Assembly (NCBI GenBank): GCA_027486755.1
Contig: JAIXOM010000031.1
Coordinates: forward strand, 62,001 to 126,000
Source of the DNA: Comamonadaceae bacterium
GTDB lineage: Bacteria > Pseudomonadota > Gammaproteobacteria > Burkholderiales > Burkholderiaceae_C
Length of the DNA: 64,000 bases
Direction: 5' to 3'
Shown here: positions 48,357-57,812 of the stretch, one piece after another
How positions within the stretch are numbered: position 1 is the first letter of the stretch
How the letters are laid out: each line of letters starts with the position of its first letter
Made by a program: the position numbers and the translations under genes
Notes under the pieces: generated by a model
What the model saw: the letters and a program-made list of their open reading frames with translations, nothing else
What the model was told of the DNA's origin: nothing
Databases searched by the model: none

Positions 48357-49405
48357 ATGAGCCACACCATTTCCGCCGACACCCTGCGCGCTCAAGTGGC
48401 CCGCATTCTTGAGAAAGCGGGCAGCTTGCCTGCCGAAGCGGCCCAGGTGGCCGACAACCTGGTGATGGCCAATTTGAGTGGTCACGACTCGCACGGCGTG
48501 GCATGGTGCCGCGCTATGTCGATGCCGTCCTCGAAGGCGGCCTCAAGCCCAATACCGGCATCAAGCTAAGCCTCGACGGCGGCGCCATGCTGAGCATCGA
48601 CGCACAGCAGGGCTACGGACAGATCACCGGGGTGCAGGCCATGGAGCTGGCGATGGCGCGGGCGCGGCAGCACGGCAGCTGCATCATGGCCTTGAGCCGC
48701 TCGCACCACCTGGGCCGCATCGGGCACTTTGCCGAAATGGCGGTGGCCCAGGGCCTGGTCTCGCTGCACTTCGTCAATGTCATCTCGCGGCCGGTGGTCG
48801 CCCCCTTTGGCGGCGGCGATGGGCGCTTTGGCACCAACCCCTGCTGCATCGGCATCCCCATGGGCGAGCAGCCACCCTTCGTGCTCGACTTTGCCACCAG
48901 CCGGGTGGCGCAGGGCAAGATGCGGGTGGCCTACAACAAGGGCGAGCAGGTGCCCGAGGGCTATCTGATCGACGAGCACGGCCGGCCCAGCACCGACCCC
49001 GGGGTGGTGGTCAGGCCGCTGAATCAGGGCCTGCTCGGCGCGCTCATGACCTTTGGCGATTACAAGGGCTATGGCATGGCCGTGGCCTGCGAGCTGCTCG
49101 GCGGCGCCCTGACCGGCGGCGGTACCTGGCACCAGGAGGCCGACGACCGCCGCGCCGTGCTCAACAGCATGCTGACCATCCTGATCAACCCGGCCGCGCT
49201 GGGCAGTCAACAGGCCCTGGCCCAAGAGGCGCAGGCCTTTGCCGACTGGCTGCGCGCCAGTCCGCCAGCCCCAGGCAGCCCCGGCGTGCAGTTGGCCGGC
49301 GAGCCCGAGCGGACCGCACGAACCCGCCGCGCGCGCGAAGGCATCTGGCTGGACCAGGCCACCTGGGATGAAATCCAAGCCGCCGAACGCAAGGTCAGCG
49401 CATGA
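48357..49405 (+). pseudogene. Ldh2/malate-lactate dehydrogenase family oxidoreductase, single-base frameshift
   Basis: The first 48 codons (MSHTISADTLRAQVARILEK to ANLSGHDSHGV) are in one frame; the rest (MVPRYVDAVLEGGLKPNTG onward, with SRSHHLGRIGHFAE, PFGGGDGRFGTNPCCIGIP, FATSRVAQGKM, GDYKGYGMA) is in another. The family sequence is DSHGVGMVPRY; adding one G to GTGGCATGG at about 48500 restores it exactly. The repaired protein would be about 350 residues, the usual length. The catalytic His-bearing segments are undamaged, so the lesion is recent or a sequence error. It would reduce or oxidise a 2-keto acid of the uronate pathway. Confidence 0.82.
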
Positions 49406-50808
49406 GCGTGCCACGCCTGAACAGGAGCACGCTGGCCCAGGCCGCCAGCCGCGGCGCCATCACGCCCAGCTACCCACGCCAGGGTGAGCCGGGCGTTCTG
49501 CATCTGGGCCTGGGCGCTTTCACCCGCGCCCACCAGGCCATGGTGTTTGACCACTTGCTCGCCAGCGGTGACGGGCGCTGGGGTATGCATGGGGTAGGCA
49601 TGACCCAGCCCCGGCTGGTCCAGCAACTGCGCGAGCAGGACGGGCTTTACGCGATCCGCGTGGCCGATGGCCAGGGCCAGCGATGGCATGTGCCGGGCGC
49701 GCTGTGGCGCATGAATGTGGCGGCCAGCGAACCCGAGGCGGTGCTGCAGGCCATGGCCAGACCGGCGCTGCGCTGGATCACCCTGACCGTCACTGAAAAA
49801 GGCTACACACCCGCTCTGGGCACTCTACTGTCCCAGGGCCTGGAACTGCGGCGGGCCCAGGGCGGCGCCGGGCTGACCATGGCCTCTTGCGACAACCTGC
49901 AGGGCAACGGCCGCAAGCTACAAGCATTAGTCCTGGCCGCCTGCACGGATGCATCGCTGCGCGACTGGGTAGAAAAAACCTGCGCCTTTCCCTGCAGCAT
50001 GGTCGATCGCATCGTTCCGGCCAGCAGCGAGGCGATACGCGATGAGGCCCAAGCCGCGCTCGGCCTGCACGACGAAGCCGCATTGGGCACCGAAGGCTTT
50101 TGGGAATGGGTGCTGGAAGACCGCCTGGCCGACCCCGCCGACGCTGCCCTGCTGGCGACCGCTGGCGTGCGCATCACCGCCGAGGTTCATGGGTATGAAG
50201 AGGCCAAGCTGCGCATGCTCAACGGCAGTCACACCGCCATGGCGCTGATGGGCGCGATCACCGGCCGGCGCTTCATTGCCGACTGCATAGGCTCGCCCTC
50301 CATTGAGGCCTTCGTGCGTCGGCTGATGGAGCGCGAAGTCGCGCCGCACCTGGCCCGTCAGGACTGGCCAGCCTACCGCGACGCCCTGATCCAGCGCTTT
50401 GGCAACCCCTACCTGCGCCACAGCGTGCACCAGATCGCCACCGACAGCTCGCTAAAAATCCCACAACGCTGGCCGCCGTCGGTGATGGCGCAGCTGCAGG
50501 CCGGCGACGGCATCGACCACCACGCCCTGGCAGCGGCCGCTTGGCTGCGCTACGGCTTGGGCCAAAACGAAAGCGGCCAGACCTACGAGATCGCCGACCC
50601 CGGCGCCGAGCGCCTGCGCCAGCTGGCGGCCACCCAGCGCCAAGCGCCCCAAGCAGCCCTACAAGCCCTGCTTGCACAGACGGACTGGTGGGGCACCGAG
50701 CTGCCCCGGCAGGCAATCTGGGCCCAGCGGGTGGGCCACTGGCACAGCCTCATCCTGGCCCGCGGCATGGACGGTGCGGTCGAGCAACTCCTCCAAGCCA
50801 TCCCATGA
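49402..50808 (+). CDS. uxuB: fructuronate/mannitol dehydrogenase family protein, probable D-fructuronate reductase
   Basis: 468-residue polyol-specific long-chain dehydrogenase. N-terminal cofactor region [15 protein letters not shown], middle signature segment [11 protein letters not shown], and the catalytic motif K-x5-N-x2-H in [13 protein letters not shown]. It overlaps the ManD gene by four bases. With mannonate dehydratase next door the D-fructuronate to D-mannonate step is the natural assignment. Confidence 0.87.
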   Translation: MSVPRLNRSTLAQAASRGAITPSYPRQGEPGVLHLGLGAFTRAHQAMVFDHLLASGDGRWGMHGVGMTQPRLVQQLREQDGLYAIRVADGQGQRWHVPGALWRMNVAASEPEAVLQAMARPALRWITLTVTEKGYTPALGTLLSQGLELRRAQGGAGLTMASCDNLQGNGRKLQALVLAACTDASLRDWVEKTCAFPCSMVDRIVPASSEAIRDEAQAALGLHDEAALGTEGFWEWVLEDRLADPADAALLATAGVRITAEVHGYEEAKLRMLNGSHTAMALMGAITGRRFIADCIGSPSIEAFVRRLMEREVAPHLARQDWPAYRDALIQRFGNPYLRHSVHQIATDSSLKIPQRWPPSVMAQLQAGDGIDHHALAAAAWLRYGLGQNESGQTYEIADPGAERLRQLAATQRQAPQAALQALLAQTDWWGTELPRQAIWAQRVGHWHSLILARGMDGAVEQLLQAIP

Positions 50809-52016
50809 AAATCACCGCTGCCCGCGTCATCGTCTGTTGCCCCGGCCGCAACTTCGTCACACTCAAAATTGAAACCGACGAGGGCCTGAGCGGGGTGGGT
50901 GACGCTACCCTCAATGGCCGCGAACTGGCCGTGGTCAGCTACCTGCAAGACCATGTCCTGCCCTGCCTGATCGGCCGCGATCCGCAGCAGATCGAAGACA
51001 TCTGGCAATACCTCTACAAAGGCGCTTACTGGCGGCGCGGGCCGGTCACCATGAGCGCCATTGCCGCGGTCGACACCGCCCTGTGGGACATCAAGGGCAA
51101 GATCGCCGGCCTGCCGCTTTACCAACTGCTGGGTGGGCGCAGCCGCAGCGCTGTGATGGTCTACGGCCATGCCACCGGCCGCGATATTGCCGAAACGGTC
51201 GACGAGGTGCTGCGCCACCAGGCCGAAGGCTACAGGGCGATCCGCGCCCAAAGTGGGGTGCCCGGTCTGGACAAGGTCTACGGGGTCAGCGGCAGCGGCC
51301 GCATGTATGAGCCGGCGGACAGCCATTTACCGGCCGAGCACGACTGGGACAGCGCCAAATACCTCAGGCACACGCCCCGGCTGTTTGAAGCGGTGCGCGC
51401 GGCGGCCGGCGAGGAGGTGCATCTGCTGCACGATGTCCATCACAGGCTCACGCCCATAGAGGCCGCCCAGCTCGGGCGCAGCCTAGAGCCCTACCGCCTG
51501 TTCTGGATCGAAGACCCCACCCCCGCTGAAAACCAACAGGCCTTTCGCCTGATACGCCAGCACACCACCACGCCGATCGCGGTCGGAGAGGTGTTCAACA
51601 GCATCTGGGACTGCAAGTGGCTGATCGAGGAGCAGCTGATCGACTACATCCGCGCCACCATCACCCATGCAGGCGGCATCACCCACCTGCGCCGCATCGC
51701 CGATCTGGCCGACCTCTACCAGGTGCGCACCGGCTGCCACGGCGCCACCGACCTGTCACCGGTGTGCATGGGCGCAGCCCTGCACTTCGATACCTGGGTG
51801 CCCAATTTCGGGGTGCAGGAATACATGCCCCACAGCGAGCTCATGCTCAGTGTCTTTCAGTGCGACTGGCGCTTCGAGCAGGGCATGCTTTACTGCGGCG
51901 AGAAGCCGGGGCACGGTGTCGATATCGACGAGAAGCTGGCCGCTCGCTACCCCTATCAGCGCGCCTACCTGCCGGTCAACCGCCTGCAGCACGACGGCAG
52001 CCTGCACAGCTGGTAG
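50805..52016 (+). CDS. manD: D-mannonate dehydratase, enolase-superfamily ManD type
   Basis: 403-residue enzyme starting [20 protein letters not shown]. ManD-specific text includes [23 protein letters not shown]-like [33 protein letters not shown], and C-terminal EYMPHSE and [11 protein letters not shown]. Metal ligands and the His in DVHHR are present. Performs the same step as UxuA, mannonate to 2-keto-3-deoxygluconate, feeding the KDG kinase at 36781. ATGA overlap with the reductase. Confidence 0.9.
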   Translation: MKITAARVIVCCPGRNFVTLKIETDEGLSGVGDATLNGRELAVVSYLQDHVLPCLIGRDPQQIEDIWQYLYKGAYWRRGPVTMSAIAAVDTALWDIKGKIAGLPLYQLLGGRSRSAVMVYGHATGRDIAETVDEVLRHQAEGYRAIRAQSGVPGLDKVYGVSGSGRMYEPADSHLPAEHDWDSAKYLRHTPRLFEAVRAAAGEEVHLLHDVHHRLTPIEAAQLGRSLEPYRLFWIEDPTPAENQQAFRLIRQHTTTPIAVGEVFNSIWDCKWLIEEQLIDYIRATITHAGGITHLRRIADLADLYQVRTGCHGATDLSPVCMGAALHFDTWVPNFGVQEYMPHSELMLSVFQCDWRFEQGMLYCGEKPGHGVDIDEKLAARYPYQRAYLPVNRLQHDGSLHSW

Positions 52017-52101
52017 CGCCGAGCGCCGGTCGGTCCTGACCCTCGCCCTTGAACACAGGCGACGGCTCGACTTGACAGCCGGGCGCAGCGGCGCTTAAAT
52101 T

Positions 52102-52130
52102 CACCAAAATCGTTTATATCGAATTCGGTG
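52102..52130. promoter_or_regulatory. imperfect dyad upstream of amidohydrolase, candidate operator
   Basis: CACCAAAATCG, seven AT-rich bases, then CGAATTCGGTG; nine of eleven positions are complementary. It is the only AT-rich stretch in the 172-base gap after manD and lies 58 bases before the amidohydrolase start. The MarR protein at 53279 is a candidate binder. Confidence 0.4.
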
Positions 52131-52188
52131 TTTTTAATCGGGCGGTGTTCACCCACCCGTTTCCCGAATCATTTCCAGAGGGCCAGGC

Positions 52189-53220
52189 ATGTTTCCACAC
52201 GGTTTGAAAAAAGCGCGGGTGATTGATTTTCATGCCCATATGGTGCTGCAGGAAACCATGGGCGCGGCGGGCGACTTCGGTCCCTGGCTGGGCAAGGAAG
52301 ACGACGGCTCGCCCTTCTTCCAGATCGGCACCACCTATCGCCTGCGCGGCGTTCGCTATGTGGACAGTCCCTTTATGCGGGTCGATCTGCGGCTGGCCCG
52401 CATGAAGGAGGCCGGCATCGACTTTCAGGTGCTCTCGCCCAACCCGCTGACCTACTTCCACTTCATTCCGGCCAAGGAAGCGAGGCTGTTTTGCCGGGCT
52501 CACAACCAGGCCATGGCCAGCACAATTGCGCCGCACCCTGAGCACCTAGCCGGCCTGGCCGCCCTGCCCTTGCAGGACCCACAGGCAGCAGCGGAAGAGC
52601 TAGAGCGCTCGGTCAAAGAATTAGGGCTGCTTGGCGCAGCCTTTGGTACCGACGCCCCAATGCGGCTGGACGACCCCAGCCTGGATGTGCTGTATGCCAA
52701 GGCGGTGGAACTCGATGTGCCGCTGTACATACACCCCGGCCCGGCCGGCATCGACGGGCCCGCAGGCGATCCGGCCCTGCGCCGTTACGACCTGGACATC
52801 ATTTCTGGCTTCGCCGCGCAGGAGACTCTGGCGGTAGCCACGCTGATCTACGGCGGCGTACTCGACCGACACCCCAAACTCGACCTGTGCATCAGCCACG
52901 GCGGCGGCGCCACCGCCCTGATGATGGGCCGCATGGCACGCGGTGCCCGCAAGCGCCCCTGGGCGCGGGAAGAACTGCGGCCCGACGGCGCTTTCGAAGA
53001 GCGGCTGCAGCGCCTGTGGTTTGACACCCATGTGGAGCATCCCCAGGTCATTGAGCTGCTGACTGCCGCTGTCGGCTCCAGCCATTTGGTCTACGGCACC
53101 AACTTCGCCGGCTGGGACGCGCCCGATGCGAACGGCGGGCCCAGCCGCTACCATGTAGAACTCGACCATGCTCTGCTGTCGGACAACGCCCGTCGCCTGC
53201 TGCGGGCAGACCGGACTTGA
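52189..53220 (+). CDS. amidohydrolase-2 family protein, ACMSD/resorcylate-decarboxylase-like
   Basis: 343-residue TIM-barrel metal enzyme. Ligand motifs: DFHAHM at the N-terminus, YIHPGPAG, CISHGGG and the terminal Asp in GTNFAGWDAP. The layout is that of aminocarboxymuconate-semialdehyde decarboxylase and hydroxybenzoate decarboxylases rather than lactonases. The next gene is a MarR regulator on the same strand, so this looks like a small aromatic-acid module. Substrate unknown. Confidence 0.83.
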   Translation: MFPHGLKKARVIDFHAHMVLQETMGAAGDFGPWLGKEDDGSPFFQIGTTYRLRGVRYVDSPFMRVDLRLARMKEAGIDFQVLSPNPLTYFHFIPAKEARLFCRAHNQAMASTIAPHPEHLAGLAALPLQDPQAAAEELERSVKELGLLGAAFGTDAPMRLDDPSLDVLYAKAVELDVPLYIHPGPAGIDGPAGDPALRRYDLDIISGFAAQETLAVATLIYGGVLDRHPKLDLCISHGGGATALMMGRMARGARKRPWAREELRPDGAFEERLQRLWFDTHVEHPQVIELLTAAVGSSHLVYGTNFAGWDAPDANGGPSRYHVELDHALLSDNARRLLRADRT

Positions 53221-53278
53221 AGCCTGAGCGGCAATAGCCGACCGGCCTGGGCCCCATCCGCACGGCGAGACGCAAAAC

Positions 53279-53788
53279 ATGAGCACCAGCCGAGTCAAGG
53301 AAGCACAGGACATCAACAGCCTGCAAGAGCGGCTGACCTTTTTGATCCACACCGTCAGCAACCGCATCGGCCTGTTCGGCCAGCACCTGCACCGCGAGCA
53401 CGGCATCAACCATTTCACCGCCCGTATTCTGGTGCTGCTGCTCGAATTTGACGAGCTGCGCATCAGCGATCTGGTCGAGCTGCTGGTTCTGCCCCAATCG
53501 ACCCTGTCCAGCCATCTGCAGGTGCTGCAGAAAAAGGGGCTGATCCGCAAGCGCCGCTCGCGCAAGGACAGCCGCTCGGTCTACCTCTCGCTCTCGCCCA
53601 CCGGCCTGGAGCTGGCGCATGCCTGCAACGACATGAGCCAAAAGGCCAATGCTGGCATGCTCGAGGGCATAGACCCTGCCGAGCGCGAGGTGGCCATAGG
53701 TTTTCTGCGCAAAATCAGCGAACGCCTGCCAGTTCTGCTCGAGCACCTGAGCGAGCAGCAAAACGCACGGCCGGAGACCAAGGACTGA
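53279..53788 (+). CDS. MarR-family transcriptional regulator
   Basis: 169-residue winged-helix protein. DNA-binding core: LRISDLVELLVLPQSTLSSHLQVLQKKGLIRKRRS, wing KDSRSVYLSLSPTG. Distinct from the MarR at 7428. It follows the amidohydrolase by 58 bases and probably controls it. The gap 53789-54026 after it shows only the short repeat at 53971. Confidence 0.88.
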   Translation: MSTSRVKEAQDINSLQERLTFLIHTVSNRIGLFGQHLHREHGINHFTARILVLLLEFDELRISDLVELLVLPQSTLSSHLQVLQKKGLIRKRRSRKDSRSVYLSLSPTGLELAHACNDMSQKANAGMLEGIDPAEREVAIGFLRKISERLPVLLEHLSEQQNARPETKD

Positions 53789-53970
53789 TCGAGCGGCGGG
53801 GTGTTTCTTCGGCACAGACGGGGCCTGCCTGGCACGGGCACTGCGTCCACCGCATCCGGCCGAAGGGTCTGCACCGGCGGGTTGGAAAGACCGATCAGCC
53901 TCCGTGAAACCTGGGGCGGTTCAGGTCATAGGCGCCCGCAAAACTTCAGCAGCTTCGGCTTTAATCGCTA

Positions 53971-54001
53971 TCTGACCTGATTAATTCTGACCCCGATTTA
54001 T
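53971..54001. repeat. short tandem repeat next to toxin-antitoxin module
   Basis: TCTGACCTGATTAAT is followed directly by TCTGACCCCGATTTAT, an imperfect 15-16-base duplication. Similar TCTGACCCCGATT motifs flank some IS200-like/RAYT transposases and cargo modules, but no transposase is present. Confidence 0.45.
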
Positions 54002-54026
54002 TCCTTAGCCTGGAGTACCATCACGC

Positions 54027-54278
54027 TTGACCTACCCGCTCACCCCCAACGTCAGTTCTATGCTGATGAGCACCACCACTGAAATCGCACTGGCCGTGTC
54101 TATCAAGGACGGGGTGTTGTTCAAGGCCTGCGCCAAGTGCGGCACGGTGTCGGGACTGGCTCGGCGCATGGGGCGTATCAGCGCGCTGCCCGAGATTCAG
54201 CACAGGTTTGTGATGCAGATGATCGAGACCGTGCCCCCCGAAGCAGGGGCACAGAGCATCGAAAGGGGAATGCAATGA
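54027..54278 (+). CDS. small hypothetical protein coupled to a toxin-antitoxin pair
   Basis: An 83-residue reading frame starting at TTG 54027 (GGAG 11 bases upstream) or ATG 54060/54066. It contains a C-x2-C pair (KACAKCGTVSGLARRMG) and no recognised domain. Its TGA overlaps the antitoxin ATG by four bases, which supports real translation. It could be a third component or a leader gene; I do not recognise it. Confidence 0.4.
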   Translation: MTYPLTPNVSSMLMSTTTEIALAVSIKDGVLFKACAKCGTVSGLARRMGRISALPEIQHRFVMQMIETVPPEAGAQSIERGMQ

Positions 54279-54517
54279 CAGCAATTGAGCTTCAGTTGAT
54301 CGAGCGGCTTAAGAAGCTGCCGCCCAGTCGCGTCGCCGAGGTGGTGGATTTCGTGGAGTTCCTCAGCCAGCGCGAGGAACGAGCCGCAGCAGCCCAGCGG
54401 CTCACCGAAGGGTTGGCTAAGCTGGATGCACTGAAGCTGACCGAGATCACCGAAGATGAAGTCGAGGTCGAGGTTGCAGCGGCACGGCAGGAGCGGCGCA
54501 GCAGGCACGGTGCCTGA
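54275..54517 (+). CDS. DUF2281-like antitoxin
   Basis: 80-residue protein: IELQLIERLKKLPPSRVAEVVDFVEFLSQRE is the DUF2281 helical pattern seen in antitoxins paired with PIN toxins. The acidic C-terminal half (ITEDEVEVEVAAARQERR) would bind the toxin. It lies six bases before the PIN gene. Start ATG 54275 overlaps the preceding small ORF. Confidence 0.8.
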   Translation: MTAIELQLIERLKKLPPSRVAEVVDFVEFLSQREERAAAAQRLTEGLAKLDALKLTEITEDEVEVEVAAARQERRSRHGA

Positions 54518-54522
54518 TCGTC

Positions 54523-54966
54523 GTGCGCTTCGTTCTCGACACGAATCTTCTCGTCTCGGGCGTCATCGCCACCGGGCTGCCGCGCCGGCTGGTCGATGGC
54601 GCCAAGGCCGGCGAGTTCGATCTGTGCACGAGCGAGGTGCTGCTGGTCGAATTGCTCGACGTGCTCTCGCGCAGTAAGTTCGCGGCACGACTCGAACAGG
54701 CCGGGCTCACGCCGCAGGGCATCGTCGACGATCTGCGGCGTATTGCCGTCGTCGTGAAGCCGGCCGATACGCCGCGCGTAGTGCTTACCGATCCCGATGA
54801 CGATCACGTCATAGCCGCAGCCGTCATTGGCCAGGCTGATCTCATCGCCTCGGGCGATCAGCGTGACCTATTGCCCATGAGCAGCTTCCGGGGCATCCCC
54901 ATCGTCACCGCGCGCGAGGCCGTCGAGCGACTAGAGGCGCGACGCAGCCCTTCATCTTCAGGCTGA
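54523..54966 (+). CDS. PIN-domain toxin (COG1569-type ribonuclease)
   Basis: 147-residue predicted magnesium-dependent RNase. The acidic active-site residues are Asp in FVLDTNLLVSG, Glu in LLVELLDVLSR, and Asp residues in LTDPDDDHVIAAAV; SGDQRDLL is the final conserved block. GTG start at 54523. The active site looks complete. Confidence 0.87.
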   Translation: MRFVLDTNLLVSGVIATGLPRRLVDGAKAGEFDLCTSEVLLVELLDVLSRSKFAARLEQAGLTPQGIVDDLRRIAVVVKPADTPRVVLTDPDDDHVIAAAVIGQADLIASGDQRDLLPMSSFRGIPIVTAREAVERLEARRSPSSSG

Positions 54967-55073
54967 TGCAGCGTCATTCAGGCACCAGGTTATTGGCCTA
55001 AGCTGATGGCGTCAGCATCTCTGCGGCCCGCTCCATGTTGGATCTGGTCACTGCGCGCACGATCAATAGGTTC

Positions 55074-55093
55074 GGTGTGGCAAATGCCACACC
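55074..55093. terminator. perfect hairpin upstream of terminator
   Basis: GGTGTGGC-AAAT-GCCACACC, a perfect 8-bp stem. With a small hairpin GTGCG-GGG-CGCAC at 55101-55113 and the terminator at 55118 it forms a run of three hairpins in the convergent gap between the PIN toxin and the Liv receptor. Confidence 0.55.
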
Positions 55094-55117
55094 CTCCGGC
55101 GTGCGGGGCGCACCCAC

Positions 55118-55147
55118 AAAAAAACGCGGCCGAAGCCGCGTTTTTTT
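55118..55147. terminator. bidirectional intrinsic terminator
   Basis: Seven A, stem CGCGGC / GCCGCG with loop CGAA, then seven T. It can terminate transcripts from both sides: the PIN toxin module on the plus strand and the long P450-Liv operon on the minus strand, whose last stop is 18 bases away. Confidence 0.95.
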
Positions 55148-55164
55148 ATGAGCCTAGAGCCCTA

Positions 55165-56301
55165 TCAAGGCTGCACGAACTTGCCGTCCTTGATGGTCAG
55201 CACCGCTGCGCCAAACGAGGGAATGCGGTCGGCGTCCAGGGTGAAAGTGCCCTGGCCGATCACCACCGGCAGCTTGTTGGTGCGGGCCATGGCCTGGCGC
55301 ACCGCGTCGCGGGTGGGGTTGGGGCCTGCGGTCTTGATGGCGTTGGCGGTCACCAGCATCATGGTGTAGCCCACACCGGCCCAGGAATCGGGCGCCATGT
55401 TGTACTTCTTGGTGTAGGCGGCAATGAACTTGCGGCCCATTTCGTTGACGCCGGTCGGCACAAATTCAGCCGGGAAGAGCGTGCCTTCGACTGCCTTGCC
55501 GCCAGCCTTGAGGTAGCGGTCCGAGCCCATGCCGGTATTGCCCACCAGCACGGTGCTGGCCGGCATGCCGGCCTGGCGGGCCTGCAGGACGATGTTGGCG
55601 CCCTGCTCTGGCGGGGTGCCCACGTACAGGCAATCGGCCTTGCTGCTGACGATCTTGGTGGCCAGGGCGGTGAAGTCAGAATCGGCTGCGAGGATGGACT
55701 CGTCGCCCACGGTCTTGACGCCGCCAGCGGCAATCACGTCACGCAGCACATTCTTTTGCCGCACATAGCCCTCGTTGTCGCGAATGAACACGTAAAAGCA
55801 GTTCCTGGGCTTGGCCTTTTGCACCACGTGGGTGCCCAAAGGCGCCATGAACTGCTCGGCCGTTTCGGTGGACTTGAAGATCCAGGGGCCGGCCTTGAGC
55901 ACATCAGGTGATGTGGCCGTGGTGAACAGCGGAATCTTGAGGTCGACCGCAACCGGTGCTGCGGCCATCGCCTCGCCGGTGGAGACCGGCCCAATGATGA
56001 TGGTGGCCTGATCGCGGGTGGCCATGCGGTTGATCAAGGTGATGGCCTCGGCCCGGTCGGAGCGGTTGTCCTCCACCATCAGGGTGACTTTGGTGTTGCC
56101 AAAGTAATTGGCGGCCATCAGCTCCTCGTAAGCGAGCCTGACGGCGTTGATCACCGGCGCGCCCACGAAGGCAAAGGTGCCGGTGTTCGACAGCACCACG
56201 CCGATCTTGACCTCCTGGGCCAGGGCGGGCGCGGCCGCAGCCGAAGCCACGGCCGTTGCCAGCGCCAGGCGCGTCATCATTTGCTTGAGTTTGATTGTCA
56301 T
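55165..56301 (-). CDS. branched-chain amino acid-type ABC transporter, periplasmic receptor
   Basis: 378-residue LivJ/Leu-Ile-Val-binding-like receptor. Signal peptide ends near AAAAPALAQ, followed by EVKIGVVLSNTGTFAF. IIIGPVSTGEAMAAAP and TTATSPDV form the ligand hinge. In Burkholderiales such receptors often bind aromatic or other carboxylates, and the P450/SDR neighbours suggest that rather than amino acids. Last gene before the terminator at 55118. Confidence 0.88.
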   Translation of the reverse strand: MTIKLKQMMTRLALATAVASAAAAPALAQEVKIGVVLSNTGTFAFVGAPVINAVRLAYEELMAANYFGNTKVTLMVEDNRSDRAEAITLINRMATRDQATIIIGPVSTGEAMAAAPVAVDLKIPLFTTATSPDVLKAGPWIFKSTETAEQFMAPLGTHVVQKAKPRNCFYVFIRDNEGYVRQKNVLRDVIAAGGVKTVGDESILAADSDFTALATKIVSSKADCLYVGTPPEQGANIVLQARQAGMPASTVLVGNTGMGSDRYLKAGGKAVEGTLFPAEFVPTGVNEMGRKFIAAYTKKYNMAPDSWAGVGYTMMLVTANAIKTAGPNPTRDAVRQAMARTNKLPVVIGQGTFTLDADRIPSFGAAVLTIKDGKFVQP

Positions 56302-56338
56302 GTCTCTTCCTTTCGTTGATAAACACCTGCGCTACACA

Positions 56339-57049
56339 TCAGGCTGCCGCATGACCCAGGTAGTGCGCGACCACCTGGGGGTCATCCTTCAGCTCAGAAC
56401 TGAATCCCTCATGAACAATTTTTCCCTGCTCGATCACATAGGCACGGTGCGTGCTGCCCAGCGCCAGCGTGGAGTTTTGTTCAACCAGCAAAATCGTCAA
56501 GCCCTCGCGGTTGAGCGCGGTCAGGGCATCAAACACCTGCTTGACCACCAGGGGCGCCAGGCCCAAGCTGGGCTCGTCGAGCAATAAGAGGCGGGGGCTG
56601 CCCATCAAGGCGCGGCCTATGGCCAGCATCTGCTGCTGGCCACCAGAGAGCGAGCCCGCCAATTGGCGCTGCCGCTCGGACAGGATGGGGAACAGCTCAA
56701 AAATCCGCTCCAGGGTGTAGGAGGCGGGGCGACCGCGCAAGGCGGTGGCGCCCAGGCGCAGGTTTTCCAGCACCGTCATCTCGGGCCAAACCTGCCGCCC
56801 CTCGGGCACCTGCTGCAGGCCCTGACGGGCCACGTTCCAGGGCGACATCCCGGTGATGGGCTGGCCGGACAGCGCAATCGCACCTTCGCTGAGCGGCACC
56901 ACACCGCTGATGCAGTTGAGCAAGGTGGATTTGCCGGCACCATTGGGGCCGATCAAGGCCACCATCTCGCCGTCTTCGACCTTCAGCGAGACCCCTTTGA
57001 GGGCACGTATGCCGCTGTAAGACGCATGAACCGAATCGACCTTGAGCAT
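56339..57049 (-). CDS. livF: ABC transporter ATP-binding protein LivF type
   Basis: 236-residue ATPase from MLKVDSVHASYSG. Walker A GPNGAGKST, LivF-type signature LSGGQQQMLAIGRALMG and Walker B LLLDEPSLGLAP. GGGGAG lies before ATG 57049; the longer frame start would run into livG. One base separates it from livG. Confidence 0.93.
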   Translation of the reverse strand: MLKVDSVHASYSGIRALKGVSLKVEDGEMVALIGPNGAGKSTLLNCISGVVPLSEGAIALSGQPITGMSPWNVARQGLQQVPEGRQVWPEMTVLENLRLGATALRGRPASYTLERIFELFPILSERQRQLAGSLSGGQQQMLAIGRALMGSPRLLLLDEPSLGLAPLVVKQVFDALTALNREGLTILLVEQNSTLALGSTHRAYVIEQGKIVHEGFSSELKDDPQVVAHYLGHAAA

Positions 57050-57050
57050 C

Positions 57051-57812
57051 TCAACTCCCCAGATAGGCGGCAATCACCGCCGGGTTGGACACCACCTGAT
57101 CGGGGCTGCCTTCGGCAATGATGCGACCGCCGTCGAGCACATAGATGTACTCACACATCTTCGTGACAAAGCGGATGTTGTGCTCAATCAGCAAGATGCC
57201 CATGCCTTGTTGCTGGCTCAGATTCTTGAAGATATCGCCCAACTCGCCAGCCTCGACATCGTTCATGCCAGCCACCGGCTCATCGAGCATCAGCAGGGCC
57301 GGCTCCGAAGCAATGGCGCGCATCATCTCAACCCGGCGCTGATGCCCATAGGCCAGGGCAGCGGCCGGGAAGTCGGCAAAGTGGCGCATACCAAAACGTT
57401 CGAGCAAGGCCAGCGCTGCATCCGTGGTACGCCGGGTTTCGCGGCGCGAGGCGGGCAGGCCCAGCAGGTTGGCCAGCAGCGAGCTGGATTCACGCTGATG
57501 AAAGCCGATGAGCAGGTTCTCGAGCACCGTGGCTTCTTTGAGCAGGCGGATGTTCTGGAAAGTGCGCGCAAAGCCAGCCCTGCTGATCTCGTGCGCTGAC
57601 AACTGCGAGATTTCGTCCTCACCGAAGCGGATCGAGCCCGAAGTTAAGGGCAGCATGCCGGTGATCAGGTTGACCAAGGTGGTCTTGCCCGCGCCATTGG
57701 GGCCGATCAGCCCGGTCACCCGGCCGGCGGGCACCTGCATGCGAACCTCGTGCGCGGCAACCACACCGCCAAAGTTCTTGCTCACCCCATCGAGGATCAA
57801 GGCCTTGCTCAT
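57051..57812 (-). CDS. livG: ABC transporter ATP-binding protein LivG type
   Basis: 253-residue ATPase. Walker A GPNGAGKTT, LivG-typical GFARTFQNIRLLKEATVLENL, signature LAYGHQRRVEMMRA, Walker B LLMLDEPVAGMND. Overlaps livM by four bases. Confidence 0.93.
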   Translation of the reverse strand: MSKALILDGVSKNFGGVVAAHEVRMQVPAGRVTGLIGPNGAGKTTLVNLITGMLPLTSGSIRFGEDEISQLSAHEISRAGFARTFQNIRLLKEATVLENLLIGFHQRESSSLLANLLGLPASRRETRRTTDAALALLERFGMRHFADFPAAALAYGHQRRVEMMRAIASEPALLMLDEPVAGMNDVEAGELGDIFKNLSQQQGMGILLIEHNIRFVTKMCEYIYVLDGGRIIAEGSPDQVVSNPAVIAAYLGS

